Shown in pieces: positions 18,557-27,752 of a DNA stretch of 64,000 nucleotides (position 1 is its first letter; each line of letters begins with the position of its first letter). The position numbers and the translations under genes are program-made. Source of the stretch: Candidatus Phosphitivorax anaerolimi. GTDB taxonomy: Bacteria > Desulfobacterota > Desulfomonilia > UBA1062. A model generated the notes under the pieces. That model had not been told where the DNA came from, searched no databases, and saw only the letters and a program-made list of their open reading frames with translations. Location of the stretch: assembly GCA_001896555.1 (NCBI GenBank), contig MPOS01000034.1:124001-188000 (forward strand). Reading direction: 5' to 3'.

Positions 18557-19363
18557 CTACTTTTTCCTCCTGGGAACGTACGCCTCCTTGGGGATCTTTT
18601 CGGGCTCCGGGGCCCCTGCCTCCCGGCGGGCCTCGATGATCTCCTCTATGGTGATGTCCCGGGGGATCCGCAAGTCCTGCCCCACGTAGACCAGCTTGGG
18701 ATCTTTGATCTGATCGCGATTCGCCTTGTAGATGAGCGGCCACATGTACGAATCGTTGTAGATCTCGTGCCGCGCCGCGATGCTGGGCAGGGTATCGCTC
18801 TTCTTCACCACGTAGATGGTGGGGTAGACCTCGAAGATGTCGGTCTGCGACTGCTTCTGGATCTCCTCGCGCTTCTGTGCGATCTCCTTGCCGAGCTCCT
18901 CCAGGCGCTTCTGCTTCTCTTGGACCGTGATCTCCTGAACCTTGAGCACTTTTTCGTTGAACTGCTGCTCCAGGACCGCGAGCACCTTGGGCTCGCAGTC
19001 CAGATAGGCGTTCTGCATCTTCAGATACAGGGTCAGCGCCTCGAAAGCCTCTCTCGGTGCATACACGAACCCGGATATCTCAACGACCTTTCCCAGCTCT
19101 GCAAGGGTGCGGTGCATAATGACACGGCTCTGCTCGTCCACCGCCCTGAAATGTCTGCTGGCCTGGACAAAGGCGTTGCGCGCTTCTTCGTCATACCCCC
19201 CGGCCTTGGCCTTCAGGCCGGCCTCCATGCTCTCGAGCCCCTGCTCGAGGGGGGTCTTGCCCGGGGCCGCGGTATCCGGCCCATCGGTGATGTCAGGCGG
19301 GGGATTCGATGCACACCCCAGCAGAAACGACAGGATTATGAAAGCAAAGCCGAGTCTTTTCAT
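18557..19363 (-). CDS. LysM-domain lipoprotein
   Basis: A 268-residue exported lipoprotein. The signal MKRLGFAFIILSFLLGC ends in a lipobox with C17 as the lipidated cysteine. A helical region (about 40-190, including charged coiled-coil-like VQEKQKRLEELGKEIAQKREE) precedes one LysM module (about 185-237, VVKKSDTLPSIAARHEIY ... VGQDLRIP) that should bind peptidoglycan. A basic tail follows. Its ATG overlaps the aspS stop (TGATG), and its 3' end carries the ribosome site of the citrate-synthase-like gene, so it is embedded in a housekeeping operon. Confidence 0.85.
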   Translation of the reverse strand: MKRLGFAFIILSFLLGCASNPPPDITDGPDTAAPGKTPLEQGLESMEAGLKAKAGGYDEEARNAFVQASRHFRAVDEQSRVIMHRTLAELGKVVEISGFVYAPREAFEALTLYLKMQNAYLDCEPKVLAVLEQQFNEKVLKVQEITVQEKQKRLEELGKEIAQKREEIQKQSQTDIFEVYPTIYVVKKSDTLPSIAARHEIYNDSYMWPLIYKANRDQIKDPKLVYVGQDLRIPRDITIEEIIEARREAGAPEPEKIPKEAYVPRRKK

Positions 19364-21147
19364 CAGCCATCCTCCCGATACTTCAGCCCGAGCTCCGCAA
19401 GCTGGGCAGGACTCACCTCCGAAGGGGCGTCCGTCATGGTGCAGTATGCCTTCTGGGTCTTGGGAAAGGCGATGACGTCACGGATGCTCGCAGCGCGGGT
19501 GAGAATCATGATGAGCCGGTCGAATCCGAAGGCAATGCCGCCGTGAGGGGGAGCACCGTACTGCAGAGCATCCAGCAGGAACCCGAACTTGGTCCTCGCC
19601 TCTTCTTCGCTGAGCCCGATGGCCTCAAAGACCTTCTTCTGGACCTCGGGGGTGTGGATACGGATGCTTCCGCCTCCCACCTCAGAGCCGTTGATCACCA
19701 TGTCATAGGCCTGGGACCGCACCTTCCCGGGGTCGCTCTGGAGCAGCGGGAGGTCTTCCGCCACAGGCGCGGTGAACGGGTGGTGGACCGAGACCAGCCG
19801 TTTGTCCTCCTCGCTCCACTGGAGCAGCGGGAAATCGGTGACCCACAGGGCGGCGAAGGCATCGGGGTCGATGAGGCCGAGACGCTGCGCCACATGGGTC
19901 CTCAGGGCACTCAGGCTCGCGTTGGCCGTGTCTTTTTTAGCCGCGATGATCAGGGCGAGATCGCCCGGGCTCATGTCGAGCCGGCCGGCCAGGGCGTCGA
20001 GCTGGCCGGGCCCAAGGAACTTGGTCAGGGGCGATTTCCAGCCGTCCGCTTCCAGCCTTGCCCAGAGCACACCCTTTGCCCCGAAGTCAGCCACCACATC
20101 GCCGAAGGAGTCGAGGTCTTTCCGGCTGAACTCGTGGGGGCCCTTGACAGCAAAGGCCTTGACCGTCCCGCCCTCCGCAAGGGTGGAGGAGAACACCCGG
20201 AAGTCGGACCCGGCCACGATGTCGGAGATGGTTTTCAGCTTCATGCCGAAGCGGGTGTCAGGCCTGTCCGTGCCATAGTCCTCCATGGCCTCGTCATAGG
20301 TCATGCGACGAAAAGGTCTGGGCAGCTCGACCCCGATGGTCTCCTGGAAGAGATTCGTGATCATGCCCTCGGTGATGTCCAGGATGTCGTCCATCCCGAC
20401 GAACGACATCTCGATATCGATTTGGGTGAATTCGGGCTGCCGGTCGGCCCTTAAGTCCTCGTCGCGGAAGCACTTGACTATCTGGTAGTACCGGTCGAAG
20501 CCCGCGACCATGAGGAGCTGCTTGAAGAGCTGGGGCGACTGTGGCAGCGCATAGCACTTTCCCGGGAAGATACGGCTTGGCACCAGGTAGTCCCTGGCCC
20601 CTTCGGGGGTGCTCTTGGTGAGAACCGGGGTCTCCACGTCGATGAACCCCTTTGCGTCCAGATATCTCCTCACGCTCGCCCCTGCCTTGTGCCTGAGGAT
20701 GATGTTGCGCTGGAGCGAGGGCCTTCGCAGGTCCAGATAGCGGTATTTGAGCCTCAGCGCATCGCTCGCCTCCACGCCGTCTTCCAGCACGTAGGGCGGG
20801 GTCTTGGCCTCGTTGAGGACCTGGATCTGTCTCACCGCGACCTCCACGTTCCCGGTAGGCATGCCCGGATTGCGCATGCCCTCGGGCCGCATCCGCACCT
20901 CGCCCATAAGCGCGATGCAGTACTCGGGCTTGAGTGTATGGCCCGCGGCATGCGCCTGGGGGTCGGTCTCGGGATTGACCACGGCCTGGACAATGCCGGT
21001 GCGGTCGCGGAGATCGATGAAGATGAGCCCTCCCAGATCTCTGCGTTTCTGGACCCATCCCGCAAGCACCACTGTGCTGCCCTCGGGGGCATGTGCGACT
21101 TCCGCATTGTAGTGGGTTCTCTTCATTTCATGCATGGCGGCCTTCAC
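19363..21147 (-). CDS. aspS: aspartyl-tRNA synthetase
   Basis: A 594-residue class II synthetase charging tRNA-Asp. It has the N-terminal OB-fold anticodon domain (VVLAGWVQKRRDLGGLIFIDLRDRTG), motif 1/2 regions (RRYLDAKGFIDVETP; FRDEDLRADRQPEFTQIDIEMSF), the bacterial GAD insertion, and motif 3 (AFGFDRL). I take the GTG at 21147, which overlaps the hisS stop as GTGA and follows AAAGGAG; ATG 21135 is an alternative. The frame runs further upstream but only inside hisS. Whether it is the strict or the Asp/Asn-dual type was not determined. Confidence 0.93.
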   Translation of the reverse strand: MKAAMHEMKRTHYNAEVAHAPEGSTVVLAGWVQKRRDLGGLIFIDLRDRTGIVQAVVNPETDPQAHAAGHTLKPEYCIALMGEVRMRPEGMRNPGMPTGNVEVAVRQIQVLNEAKTPPYVLEDGVEASDALRLKYRYLDLRRPSLQRNIILRHKAGASVRRYLDAKGFIDVETPVLTKSTPEGARDYLVPSRIFPGKCYALPQSPQLFKQLLMVAGFDRYYQIVKCFRDEDLRADRQPEFTQIDIEMSFVGMDDILDITEGMITNLFQETIGVELPRPFRRMTYDEAMEDYGTDRPDTRFGMKLKTISDIVAGSDFRVFSSTLAEGGTVKAFAVKGPHEFSRKDLDSFGDVVADFGAKGVLWARLEADGWKSPLTKFLGPGQLDALAGRLDMSPGDLALIIAAKKDTANASLSALRTHVAQRLGLIDPDAFAALWVTDFPLLQWSEEDKRLVSVHHPFTAPVAEDLPLLQSDPGKVRSQAYDMVINGSEVGGGSIRIHTPEVQKKVFEAIGLSEEEARTKFGFLLDALQYGAPPHGGIAFGFDRLIMILTRAASIRDVIAFPKTQKAYCTMTDAPSEVSPAQLAELGLKYREDG

Positions 21148-22412
21148 CGGCTTTCTCCTTTTCTCTCCTTCAGAAGTGTGTGCAGCTTTTCCCGCGCATC
21201 GCTGCGCGGAACCTGAAACTGGGAAGATGTTCCCAGGTCTTTGACGGTCACCAGTGATTTCTCCAGCTCGTCCTGGCCGATGATCGCACAGAAGGGGTAC
21301 CCGGATTTGCCGGCACGCCGCATCTGGGCCTTGAAACTCTTCTCCGGAACAGCCTGGGCCGGGATCCCGGCAGAACGAAGCTCCGAGAGCAGACCTGCGG
21401 CGGCGGTCTTCACCCTCTCGTCTCCCTGGGCCACCACGTAACACCCCTCTTCCCGGGCTTCCCTCTCCTCAAGAAGCAGGATGACTCGCTCTATCCCGAA
21501 GGCGAAGCCGATTCCGGGCGTATCCGGACCGCCCAGGACCTTCACGAGGTTGTCGTATCTCCCGCCCCCGGCAATGGCATTCTGCGAGCCCAGGCCCCTT
21601 GCCGTGATCTCGAAAGTGGTCCTGGTATAGTAGTCGAGCCCTCTGACCAGGGAGGGGTTCTTTGTATAGGGCACGCCGAAACTATCCAAATAAGACAGGA
21701 CCTGGCTGTAGTGATCCCTGCACTCGTTGCAGAGATAGTCTTCGATGACGGGAGCGCCCTCGGCGGCCTGTTTGCAGGAAACCACCTTACAGTCCAGAAC
21801 CCGGAGCGGGTTGGTGGTCATACGCCGCGCACAGTCGGCGCAGAGCCGGTCAGCCTGCTTGACCAGAAATGCCTGGAGCGCCTTTTTGAATTCCTCTCGG
21901 CAGGCCTCGCACCCCAGGGAGTTCACCTCCATGGCCAGCCCTTTCAGGCCCAGCTCGCGAGCCAGCTCATAGGCCATCTGAAGTGTCTCGGCATCGCTGA
22001 ACGGCCCGCTCTCGCCAAGCCGCTCGGCGTTGATCTGGTGAAACTGGCGGTATCTCCCTTTCTGCGGTCTCTCGTACCGGAACATGGGCCCTATGCTGAA
22101 GACCTTCTGTATAGGGTCTTCCGAAAGGAGGCCGTGCTCGATGACGGCCCGCAGCACCGATGCGGTTGCCTCCGGCCGCAGGCTCACCGAGGTGCCCGAC
22201 TTGTCGGTAAAGGTGTACATCTGTTTTTCCACCACATCGGTTTCGTTGCCGATGCCGCGGAGAAACAGCTCCGTCCGCTCCAGGACCGGCGTCCGCAGCT
22301 CTACGAACCCGTAGAGGCTAAAGACCTTCCTGACGGTCTCTTCCACGAACCTCCACTTTGACACCTCGCCGGGGAGGATGTCGCTCATTCCGCGTATTGC
22401 TTTCACTTCCAC
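21144..22412 (-). CDS. hisS: histidyl-tRNA synthetase
   Basis: A 422-residue class II synthetase. Motifs visible: IRGMSDILPGE start, TPVLERTELFLRGIG, SLRPEATASVLRA, motif 2 FRYERPQKGRYRQFHQ, histidine A/B motifs LVRGLDYYTRTTFE and GGGRYDNLVKVLGG, motif 3 GFAFGIERV, and a C-terminal anticodon-binding domain. The GTG start at 22412 has a GGAGGAAG site. It is the first gene of a coupled operon with aspS, the LysM lipoprotein, the citrate-synthase-like gene and icd. Confidence 0.95.
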   Translation of the reverse strand: MEVKAIRGMSDILPGEVSKWRFVEETVRKVFSLYGFVELRTPVLERTELFLRGIGNETDVVEKQMYTFTDKSGTSVSLRPEATASVLRAVIEHGLLSEDPIQKVFSIGPMFRYERPQKGRYRQFHQINAERLGESGPFSDAETLQMAYELARELGLKGLAMEVNSLGCEACREEFKKALQAFLVKQADRLCADCARRMTTNPLRVLDCKVVSCKQAAEGAPVIEDYLCNECRDHYSQVLSYLDSFGVPYTKNPSLVRGLDYYTRTTFEITARGLGSQNAIAGGGRYDNLVKVLGGPDTPGIGFAFGIERVILLLEEREAREEGCYVVAQGDERVKTAAAGLLSELRSAGIPAQAVPEKSFKAQMRRAGKSGYPFCAIIGQDELEKSLVTVKDLGTSSQFQVPRSDAREKLHTLLKERKGESR

Positions 22413-22434
22413 AATCTTCCTCCGAAATAATCCA

Positions 22435-22464
22435 TTGGTAGCTCATTGTGCCTGTATCTGTCAA
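22435..22464 (-). promoter_or_regulatory. candidate sigma-70 promoter for the hisS operon
   Basis: On the minus strand a perfect TTGACA is followed after 18 bases by TACCAA, just upstream of the hisS ribosome site. The -10 match is weak. Confidence 0.35.
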
Positions 22465-22814
22465 TCAGGCTTCGCCGCCGGCCGCACACCGGGCGGCCAA
22501 GACCCGGGAGCCCGGGCCTTGCCTGGAGGCCTTTCCCATTTGTATCGATTGACTGTCCAGGCTTGCCGGCTGTACTTTTTCTTAAAAAAATTCCGGTCAT
22601 GGAACGCCCTGCTTCCTCCGGCGGGGAGGAAGAACGGGAAAGGCTTTATTTTGGGCAAACGGGAATACCTCTGCTCTCGAACCGTTATTGCCGCCCTACG
22701 GGACAAAAGAGCGGTGCAACAGCGGCATGACAGCACAAGTCGAGCGGGCGCTTCGCCCATGCTCGACCGAAGATCCGGGAAAGATCTGGTCCCCCAGGTC
22801 TGTGCAAAGAGAGG
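22465..22814. other. intergenic region between hisS and a radical SAM gene, no gene seen
   Basis: Both flanking genes are on the minus strand. Open frames here lack family features. The part next to 22814 holds the 3' flank of the radical SAM gene. Confidence 0.3.
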
Positions 22815-23693
22815 CTAGAGCCCCCGCAGCCACTCCGGACGGAGCATCCCGGACCCGCCGCCCTCGAGGGCCTGGTCGATGATATTCAGGATCCGGTCCT
22901 TGTCTTCGGGAAGACGTCCGTCCAGCGGGAGATAGTTGGACGCGTGCTCGGTGCCGAACTTGCAATCGGACACATTGAGGTCTTCCACGAACCACCGGAG
23001 CTCCTGGAGCGACTGCGTCCGGTCGATCAGCTTGAAGTTGCCCCCCATGAGCTTCTTCTCGTAGATCTCCTCATACTGCCCGAGCATGAGGGTGAGGCAG
23101 GCCAGGAAATGGGGATCGATGGCATTGGCTACGCGGGCCGAATCCTTGGCGTGCTCGAAGCTCCCCTCAACGCCTCCCAGGCCTAAGATGATAAAGGTGG
23201 ACATGCGCAGGCCCGCATCGATGGCCTTTCTGCACCCCTCGATGATCTCGTCGGCCGTGGCGCCCTTGCAGACCTTTTTCAGCAGGGCGTCGTTGCCCGT
23301 CTCGATGCCGAGATACAGGACGTCGAGCTTGCGCTCCTTTAGCTGCTTCAGCTCTTCGAGGCTCTTCTCCATGAGGTTGGTGGGGCCTGCGTAGGTGCTG
23401 ATCCGCTCCAGGCGGGGAAACCTCTTGTTGATGAGATCCAGCACCCTGAGGAGAAAACCGGTGTCCACACCCAAGGGGTCGCCGTCGGCGAGAAAAACCT
23501 TCCGGGTGTCGGGCACAATCCAGGACATCTCGATGATGTCCTTTTCGATCTCTTCCCAGGGCCGCACCTGATACCGCTTGCCCTTGTACATACCGCAGAA
23601 CAGACACTTGTTCCATGAACAGCCGAGCGTGATCTGGAATATCAGCGACCGCCCCTCGGACGGCGGTCTATACAGCGGCATATCGTAATTCAC
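22815..23693 (-). CDS. radical SAM protein with CX4CX2C cluster motif
   Basis: A 292-residue protein. The 4Fe-4S ligands are C25, C30 and C33, spaced CX4CX2C rather than the usual CX3CX2C. Downstream segments fit the radical SAM barrel: FLADGDPLG, YLGIETGNDALLKKV, TFIILGLGG. The C-terminal part (CKFGTEHASNYLPLDGRLPEDKDRILNIID) is shared with the radical SAM protein at 27753. Reaction unknown. The GTG at 23693 sits five bases after GGAGG and is preferred over ATG 23705 or 23681. It overlaps the Na/Pi transporter 3' end by 26 bases. Confidence 0.75.
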   Translation of the reverse strand: MNYDMPLYRPPSEGRSLIFQITLGCSWNKCLFCGMYKGKRYQVRPWEEIEKDIIEMSWIVPDTRKVFLADGDPLGVDTGFLLRVLDLINKRFPRLERISTYAGPTNLMEKSLEELKQLKERKLDVLYLGIETGNDALLKKVCKGATADEIIEGCRKAIDAGLRMSTFIILGLGGVEGSFEHAKDSARVANAIDPHFLACLTLMLGQYEEIYEKKLMGGNFKLIDRTQSLQELRWFVEDLNVSDCKFGTEHASNYLPLDGRLPEDKDRILNIIDQALEGGGSGMLRPEWLRGL

Positions 23694-25353
23694 GGGATCC
23701 TCCAAGGGTTAATCCTGATAGTGACTCGGCGATATTATACGCATGGTCGCCGATTTTTTCAAAGCTGGTCAGGATATCGATGAATATGAGCCCAGCATCT
23801 GCATGGCACTTGGCGGTCTTGAGGCGCTCCATGTGCTTTATTCTCATCTCCCAGCGCATTGCGTTGAGCTTGGGCTCAAAGCTCTGGACCTGCTCCATGA
23901 GATCATCCGGGGTATCCGTGATGGCGTCGACCACGGTCTTTAAGAACATCTGTGTGTGGTGATAGATCAGCGAGAGCTCTTTTCTGCCCTCTTCCGAAAA
24001 ATCGAGGTTGAACTCGTTTCGCCTCTTGCAGAGCTTCCCGATGCTCTCGCAGTGGTCCCCGATCCTCTCGAGGTTGCTCACGATCTGGAGCATGGAAAAG
24101 ACCTCGCGCGACTGTTTTTCGGTGATGGAGTTGCGCGAGAGCTCGGTGAGATAGGTGTTGATCTCTTTCTGGAGCGAGTCGACGATATTCTCGGTCTTGT
24201 CGATCTCCTCCAGGAATTTTTCTGTTTCCTTGTTTTCCAGCAGGGGCTTCTCCGCTGCCGAGAGCATCTTGAACACTTCATTGCCCATGTAGTCGAGCTC
24301 CTGGCGCGCCTCGTCCAGCGCGAACGATGGAGTCTCGAAAATGGTGGGTACGAGTGTTTCCAGCCGGAAGACTCTGGGCTTTTCCTCGCCTGGAGTGATG
24401 AGCGAGGCGACCCACCCGAGCACCCCCATGATGGGCAGGAAGAGCATGCAGTTGGTCACGTTGAAGAGGGTGTGCAGATTGGCCACGTGTCTGGCGGCAT
24501 AGGGTAAGGCACCGGCCTCAGCCATCTGCATCGGGTCGCCGGGAGTGAGATAATCGACGAACTGTACGAAATAGGGGAAGATGAGGAGCATAACGCAGAC
24601 CCCGAAAAAGTTGAAGATGAAGTGGGCCCGGGCAACCCTCTTTGCCGAGACATTCGTGCCGATAGCCGCCAGGTTCGCCGTGATGGTGGTCCCGATGTTG
24701 TCTCCCAGCACCAGGGCCGCCGCCCCCGGAAAGTCCACCACCCCCGTGGTTGCCAGGACGATGACCAGACCCACGGTGGCGGAGCTGCTCTGGAAGATCA
24801 TGGTCATCACGGCGCCCACCAGAACACCCAGGACAGGAATCGTGGAAAAATGGACAAAGATGTCGCAGACCCACGGGGCGTCCCTCAGGGGCATGACCCC
24901 GCCCTGCATGACGAGCATGCCGTAGAAGAGCAGGCCGAATCCCAGGAGAAAATCGCCCCAGTAGCGGACCTTCTCCCGCTTGCTCAGGATCTTCATGAAT
25001 GTGCCGATACCCACCAGGGGCAGCGCGATATCAGTGAGCTTGAAGGCGACGATCTGGGCCGTCACCGTGGTACCGATATTGGCGCCCAGTATGATGCCGA
25101 GGGCCTGTTGCAAGCTCATGAGCCCGGCGTTTACCAGGCCCACGGTCATCACCGTGGTGGCGCTGGAGCTCTGAATGATGGCAGTGATGGCCGTCCCGGC
25201 AAGGACCGCTACGACCCTGTTCGTGGTGAGCTTCTCCAGTATGCGACGCAGACCGGAGCCGGCGATCTTCTGGAGCGCATCCGACATCAGATGCATCCCG
25301 AAGAGGAAGAGGCCTAAGCCCCCGAGCGTTGCGAGAAGAATTTCGTATATCAC
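23668..25353 (-). CDS. Na/Pi cotransporter (NptA/YjbB type) with PhoU-like C-terminal domain
   Basis: A 561-residue membrane protein. The first ~310 residues hold eight or so hydrophobic helices with two inverted QSSSATT/QSSSATV repeats, the signature of the PNaS family of sodium-phosphate symporters. Residues about 335-550 form a soluble PhoU-like helical bundle (RIGDHCESI and KIGDHAYNIAE repeats) that probably regulates transport. It imports or effluxes phosphate across the inner membrane. The downstream radical SAM gene overlaps its end; trmO lies 91 bases upstream. Confidence 0.92.
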   Translation of the reverse strand: MIYEILLATLGGLGLFLFGMHLMSDALQKIAGSGLRRILEKLTTNRVVAVLAGTAITAIIQSSSATTVMTVGLVNAGLMSLQQALGIILGANIGTTVTAQIVAFKLTDIALPLVGIGTFMKILSKREKVRYWGDFLLGFGLLFYGMLVMQGGVMPLRDAPWVCDIFVHFSTIPVLGVLVGAVMTMIFQSSSATVGLVIVLATTGVVDFPGAAALVLGDNIGTTITANLAAIGTNVSAKRVARAHFIFNFFGVCVMLLIFPYFVQFVDYLTPGDPMQMAEAGALPYAARHVANLHTLFNVTNCMLFLPIMGVLGWVASLITPGEEKPRVFRLETLVPTIFETPSFALDEARQELDYMGNEVFKMLSAAEKPLLENKETEKFLEEIDKTENIVDSLQKEINTYLTELSRNSITEKQSREVFSMLQIVSNLERIGDHCESIGKLCKRRNEFNLDFSEEGRKELSLIYHHTQMFLKTVVDAITDTPDDLMEQVQSFEPKLNAMRWEMRIKHMERLKTAKCHADAGLIFIDILTSFEKIGDHAYNIAESLSGLTLGGSRELRYAAV

Positions 25354-25444
25354 CTCAACACCCCCGAGCTGTCTTCGAAGTACTAATCATATTGGCTTGA
25401 AAAATTCAATCCTTGTTGGAGCATCAGTGTGTGCGGATGCCTTG

Positions 25445-25840
25445 TCAGCATCCTTCCGGCGGCTTGAAGGGCTTGATGTCCAGGATCGGAGTGCCGTCTA
25501 CGAGATCCACGTGCTCTACATGCAGAAACGGTGGCTCGACCTTCACGAGCTTCAGAACAGACATGCCGATGGCATTGGGCCTCATGGGTGAGCACAGGCT
25601 GAACACGCCCTTTATTCTGCCCGTGGGACTCTTCTGCTTCAGCACATAGCCTTCGGACAGGTGGAAGTGGAAGAGGACCACGATCTGCTCGTACTCTTCG
25701 AGTGAGTCCAGCCCTTCCAGGAAGGGCTCGTAGATCTCAATGACCCCCTTGACCGTGGACGCGGTGTAAAAACGGGGCGCGATCGCGGGATCTTTCACCT
25801 CGCAATGCATCTCGCCGATGGTCTCATAACAGACCTTCAT
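25445..25840 (-). CDS. trmO: tRNA m6t6A37 methyltransferase TrmO (YaeB/TsaA family)
   Basis: A 131-residue protein: a single TrmO beta-barrel domain with SLEEYEQIVVLFHFHLS, GVFSLCSPMRPNAIGMSVLKLVKVE (the SPxRPNxIGxS signature) and LVDGTPILDIKPF. It uses SAM to methylate t6A37 of certain tRNAs. It lacks the C-terminal domain of E. coli TrmO (about 235 residues), as do archaeal and many anaerobe versions. ATG 25840 follows AAGGGAA; the longer frame to 25972 would overlap ndk. Confidence 0.85.
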   Translation of the reverse strand: MKVCYETIGEMHCEVKDPAIAPRFYTASTVKGVIEIYEPFLEGLDSLEEYEQIVVLFHFHLSEGYVLKQKSPTGRIKGVFSLCSPMRPNAIGMSVLKLVKVEPPFLHVEHVDLVDGTPILDIKPFKPPEGC

Positions 25841-25922
25841 GGATTCCCTTATCTGAAAACCTTTTCGTGTGTAAAGAAAGGATTTTCTCTTTTTAGCCGG
25901 CAGTGAAAAAACGTTCCCGCCG

Positions 25923-26663
25923 CTACAGGCTCTCGCTCTCCTTGTTGATGAGATACTTCGCCACCACGGCATTGACCGTCAATGGGGCCTCTTTGCCCGC
26001 AACGATCAGCCTGAGCGCTTCGAGGTCGGATTTCCAGACCAGGTCTCCGGGAGATATGAAACAGAAGCTCCCCGGCTGGTGCTCGGCATAGACGGTATTG
26101 TCCTTGTAGTAATAGTGCTCTTCGTTGATCTCCGTGGGATACTGCCGCATGATCCCCGGAATATCCGTAGGCTTGAACCAGAGCTTTATCTCGCGTTCGG
26201 CGTCCCCGGGATTGGCGGATGCATGGATAAGGTTGTCGACCCGGTCCCCGACGATCTTCCCATCTTCGTCCTTGACCGGCACCACCGTGCCCAGCGCGCG
26301 AATACACCCGGGCCGCTGTACACGGGCGTCGTGGGGATTGGTGGGGCCGCAGATGTCCCGGATCTTTTTGATGGCGCCGGGGCCTTGGTAGACGATGGCG
26401 ATTACCCTGCGTTTCCGTGGTTCATCGGGGTAGTGGAGATATCCCCGGATATAGTCGAGAAGAGGAGGGTAGAAAAACTTGCCCTTATGCTCGGCATAGT
26501 GCTCCTCTGCCAGAACGAGGTTCACCGAAACCACCTTCAAGGCCGCGAAACGAAGTCCGGTGTGGAATTCCGAGAACTGCGAGAGTATGTATCCGGTCAG
26601 CGAATTCTTCAGCGCATCGGGCTTGATGAGCACAAGCGACTGCTCGAGATTCTCTGTTGCCAT
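25923..26663 (-). CDS. ndk: nucleoside diphosphate kinase, long form
   Basis: A 246-residue NDK-like protein that moves the gamma-phosphate between nucleotides through a phosphohistidine. The N terminus SLVLIKPDAL and the active-site segment NLIHASANPGDAEREI (H147) are intact. It is about 100 residues longer than the usual 140-150: there is an insertion before the active His (KDEDGKIVGD region) and a C-terminal domain of about 80 residues rich in aromatics (EEHYYYKDNTVYAEHQPG). Long NDKs of this form occur in anaerobes. It leads a minus-strand series with trmO and the Na/Pi transporter. Confidence 0.85.
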   Translation of the reverse strand: MATENLEQSLVLIKPDALKNSLTGYILSQFSEFHTGLRFAALKVVSVNLVLAEEHYAEHKGKFFYPPLLDYIRGYLHYPDEPRKRRVIAIVYQGPGAIKKIRDICGPTNPHDARVQRPGCIRALGTVVPVKDEDGKIVGDRVDNLIHASANPGDAEREIKLWFKPTDIPGIMRQYPTEINEEHYYYKDNTVYAEHQPGSFCFISPGDLVWKSDLEALRLIVAGKEAPLTVNAVVAKYLINKESESL

Positions 26664-26908
26664 GTATTCCTCCTTGCCGGTAATGATTTGATTGCGTGAC
26701 CGGCCCCGGTTTTCTCGAAAAAGGGCGGGGCCTTCCCGCTCGTAACTGGCACCGTCTTCTGTAGTATAATATTATCTCTACATCAACAGAGAAATCTTCC
26801 CTTATCTCGGCAGGTCTCTTTTCCAGACCATCGGGCATCACCGGCCTTGACGAAAGCCCCCAAAATCTTACCATAATAGATGTCAGGAGAAAAAAGGAGG
26901 ATTACCGT

Positions 26909-27475
26909 ATGAAACCAGTTGGAATTTTGATGTGGGAGCACCGGCTCATAGAACGGGTCATCGGCCTTTTTCCCGGTCTGATCGCCGGGATCGGGCAGAC
27001 AAACCGGGTTGATACGGCCTTCATCCAGACCGCGGTCGATTTCATCAGGACCTATGCCGACCGCACACACCACGGCAAGGAGGAGGACATCCTCTTTAAG
27101 AAACTCGAGAACAAAGACATGCTGCCCGAGCACCGGAAGATCATGGTAGAGCTCATCAACGAGCACATTCAAGCACGGGACATGGTGAAGAAGCTCGTGG
27201 CCGCAACCGAGAGATATCTTGAAGGCCAGGATACGGTGGAGGAGATTACCGCACACCTTAAGTCTCTGGCCCTGTTCTACCCGGAGCACATCCGCAAGGA
27301 AGACAAGGATTTCTTCTTCCAGTCCATGGACTACTTCAGCAAGGAAGAGCTGGACGAAATGATGCGAGAGTTCCAGGAGTTCGACAGGAGGATGGTCCAC
27401 GAAAAGTACAAGGCTGTTGCCGAGAAGTTGATGGGCAAGCCCATCGAATGGTCCCCTCCCGGGATGGTCGGCTGA
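26909..27475 (+). CDS. hemerythrin-like (HHE) domain protein
   Basis: A 188-residue four-helix bundle with the di-iron ligands of hemerythrin HHE proteins: H11 in LMWEHRLIERV, HHGKEEDILF, NEHIQARDMV and FYPEHIRKEDKDFFF. Family members bind oxygen or nitric oxide or act in iron and redox stress in anaerobes. No signal peptide, so cytoplasmic. AAAGGAGG ribosome site. It is divergent from ndk and followed by a radical SAM gene. Confidence 0.9.
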   Translation: MKPVGILMWEHRLIERVIGLFPGLIAGIGQTNRVDTAFIQTAVDFIRTYADRTHHGKEEDILFKKLENKDMLPEHRKIMVELINEHIQARDMVKKLVAATERYLEGQDTVEEITAHLKSLALFYPEHIRKEDKDFFFQSMDYFSKEELDEMMREFQEFDRRMVHEKYKAVAEKLMGKPIEWSPPGMVG

Positions 27476-27752
27476 TCCGGGAACACGACTCTTCTTGCGG
27501 GATCTTTACAGGCGGTGCCCCACAGCGTGGCCGCATACGCCGGCTCCTGAATCCTGAAACGGGAAAATCCCTCCTTTGCTCACTTCTCTTTTTGGTGGAG
27601 AGCCGTCCTTAAGATGATATTTTGGACTTAAGGGCATCGGCTGCGTGCCCCCAAGCCGCCGGAGATCCGGCAGGAACTACGCAGGAGTCATTCCCGGCGC
27701 AGGCGCCGTGCACCTCCTTGACCGTACAGGAGATTCTCCCTATAAAGTAATC

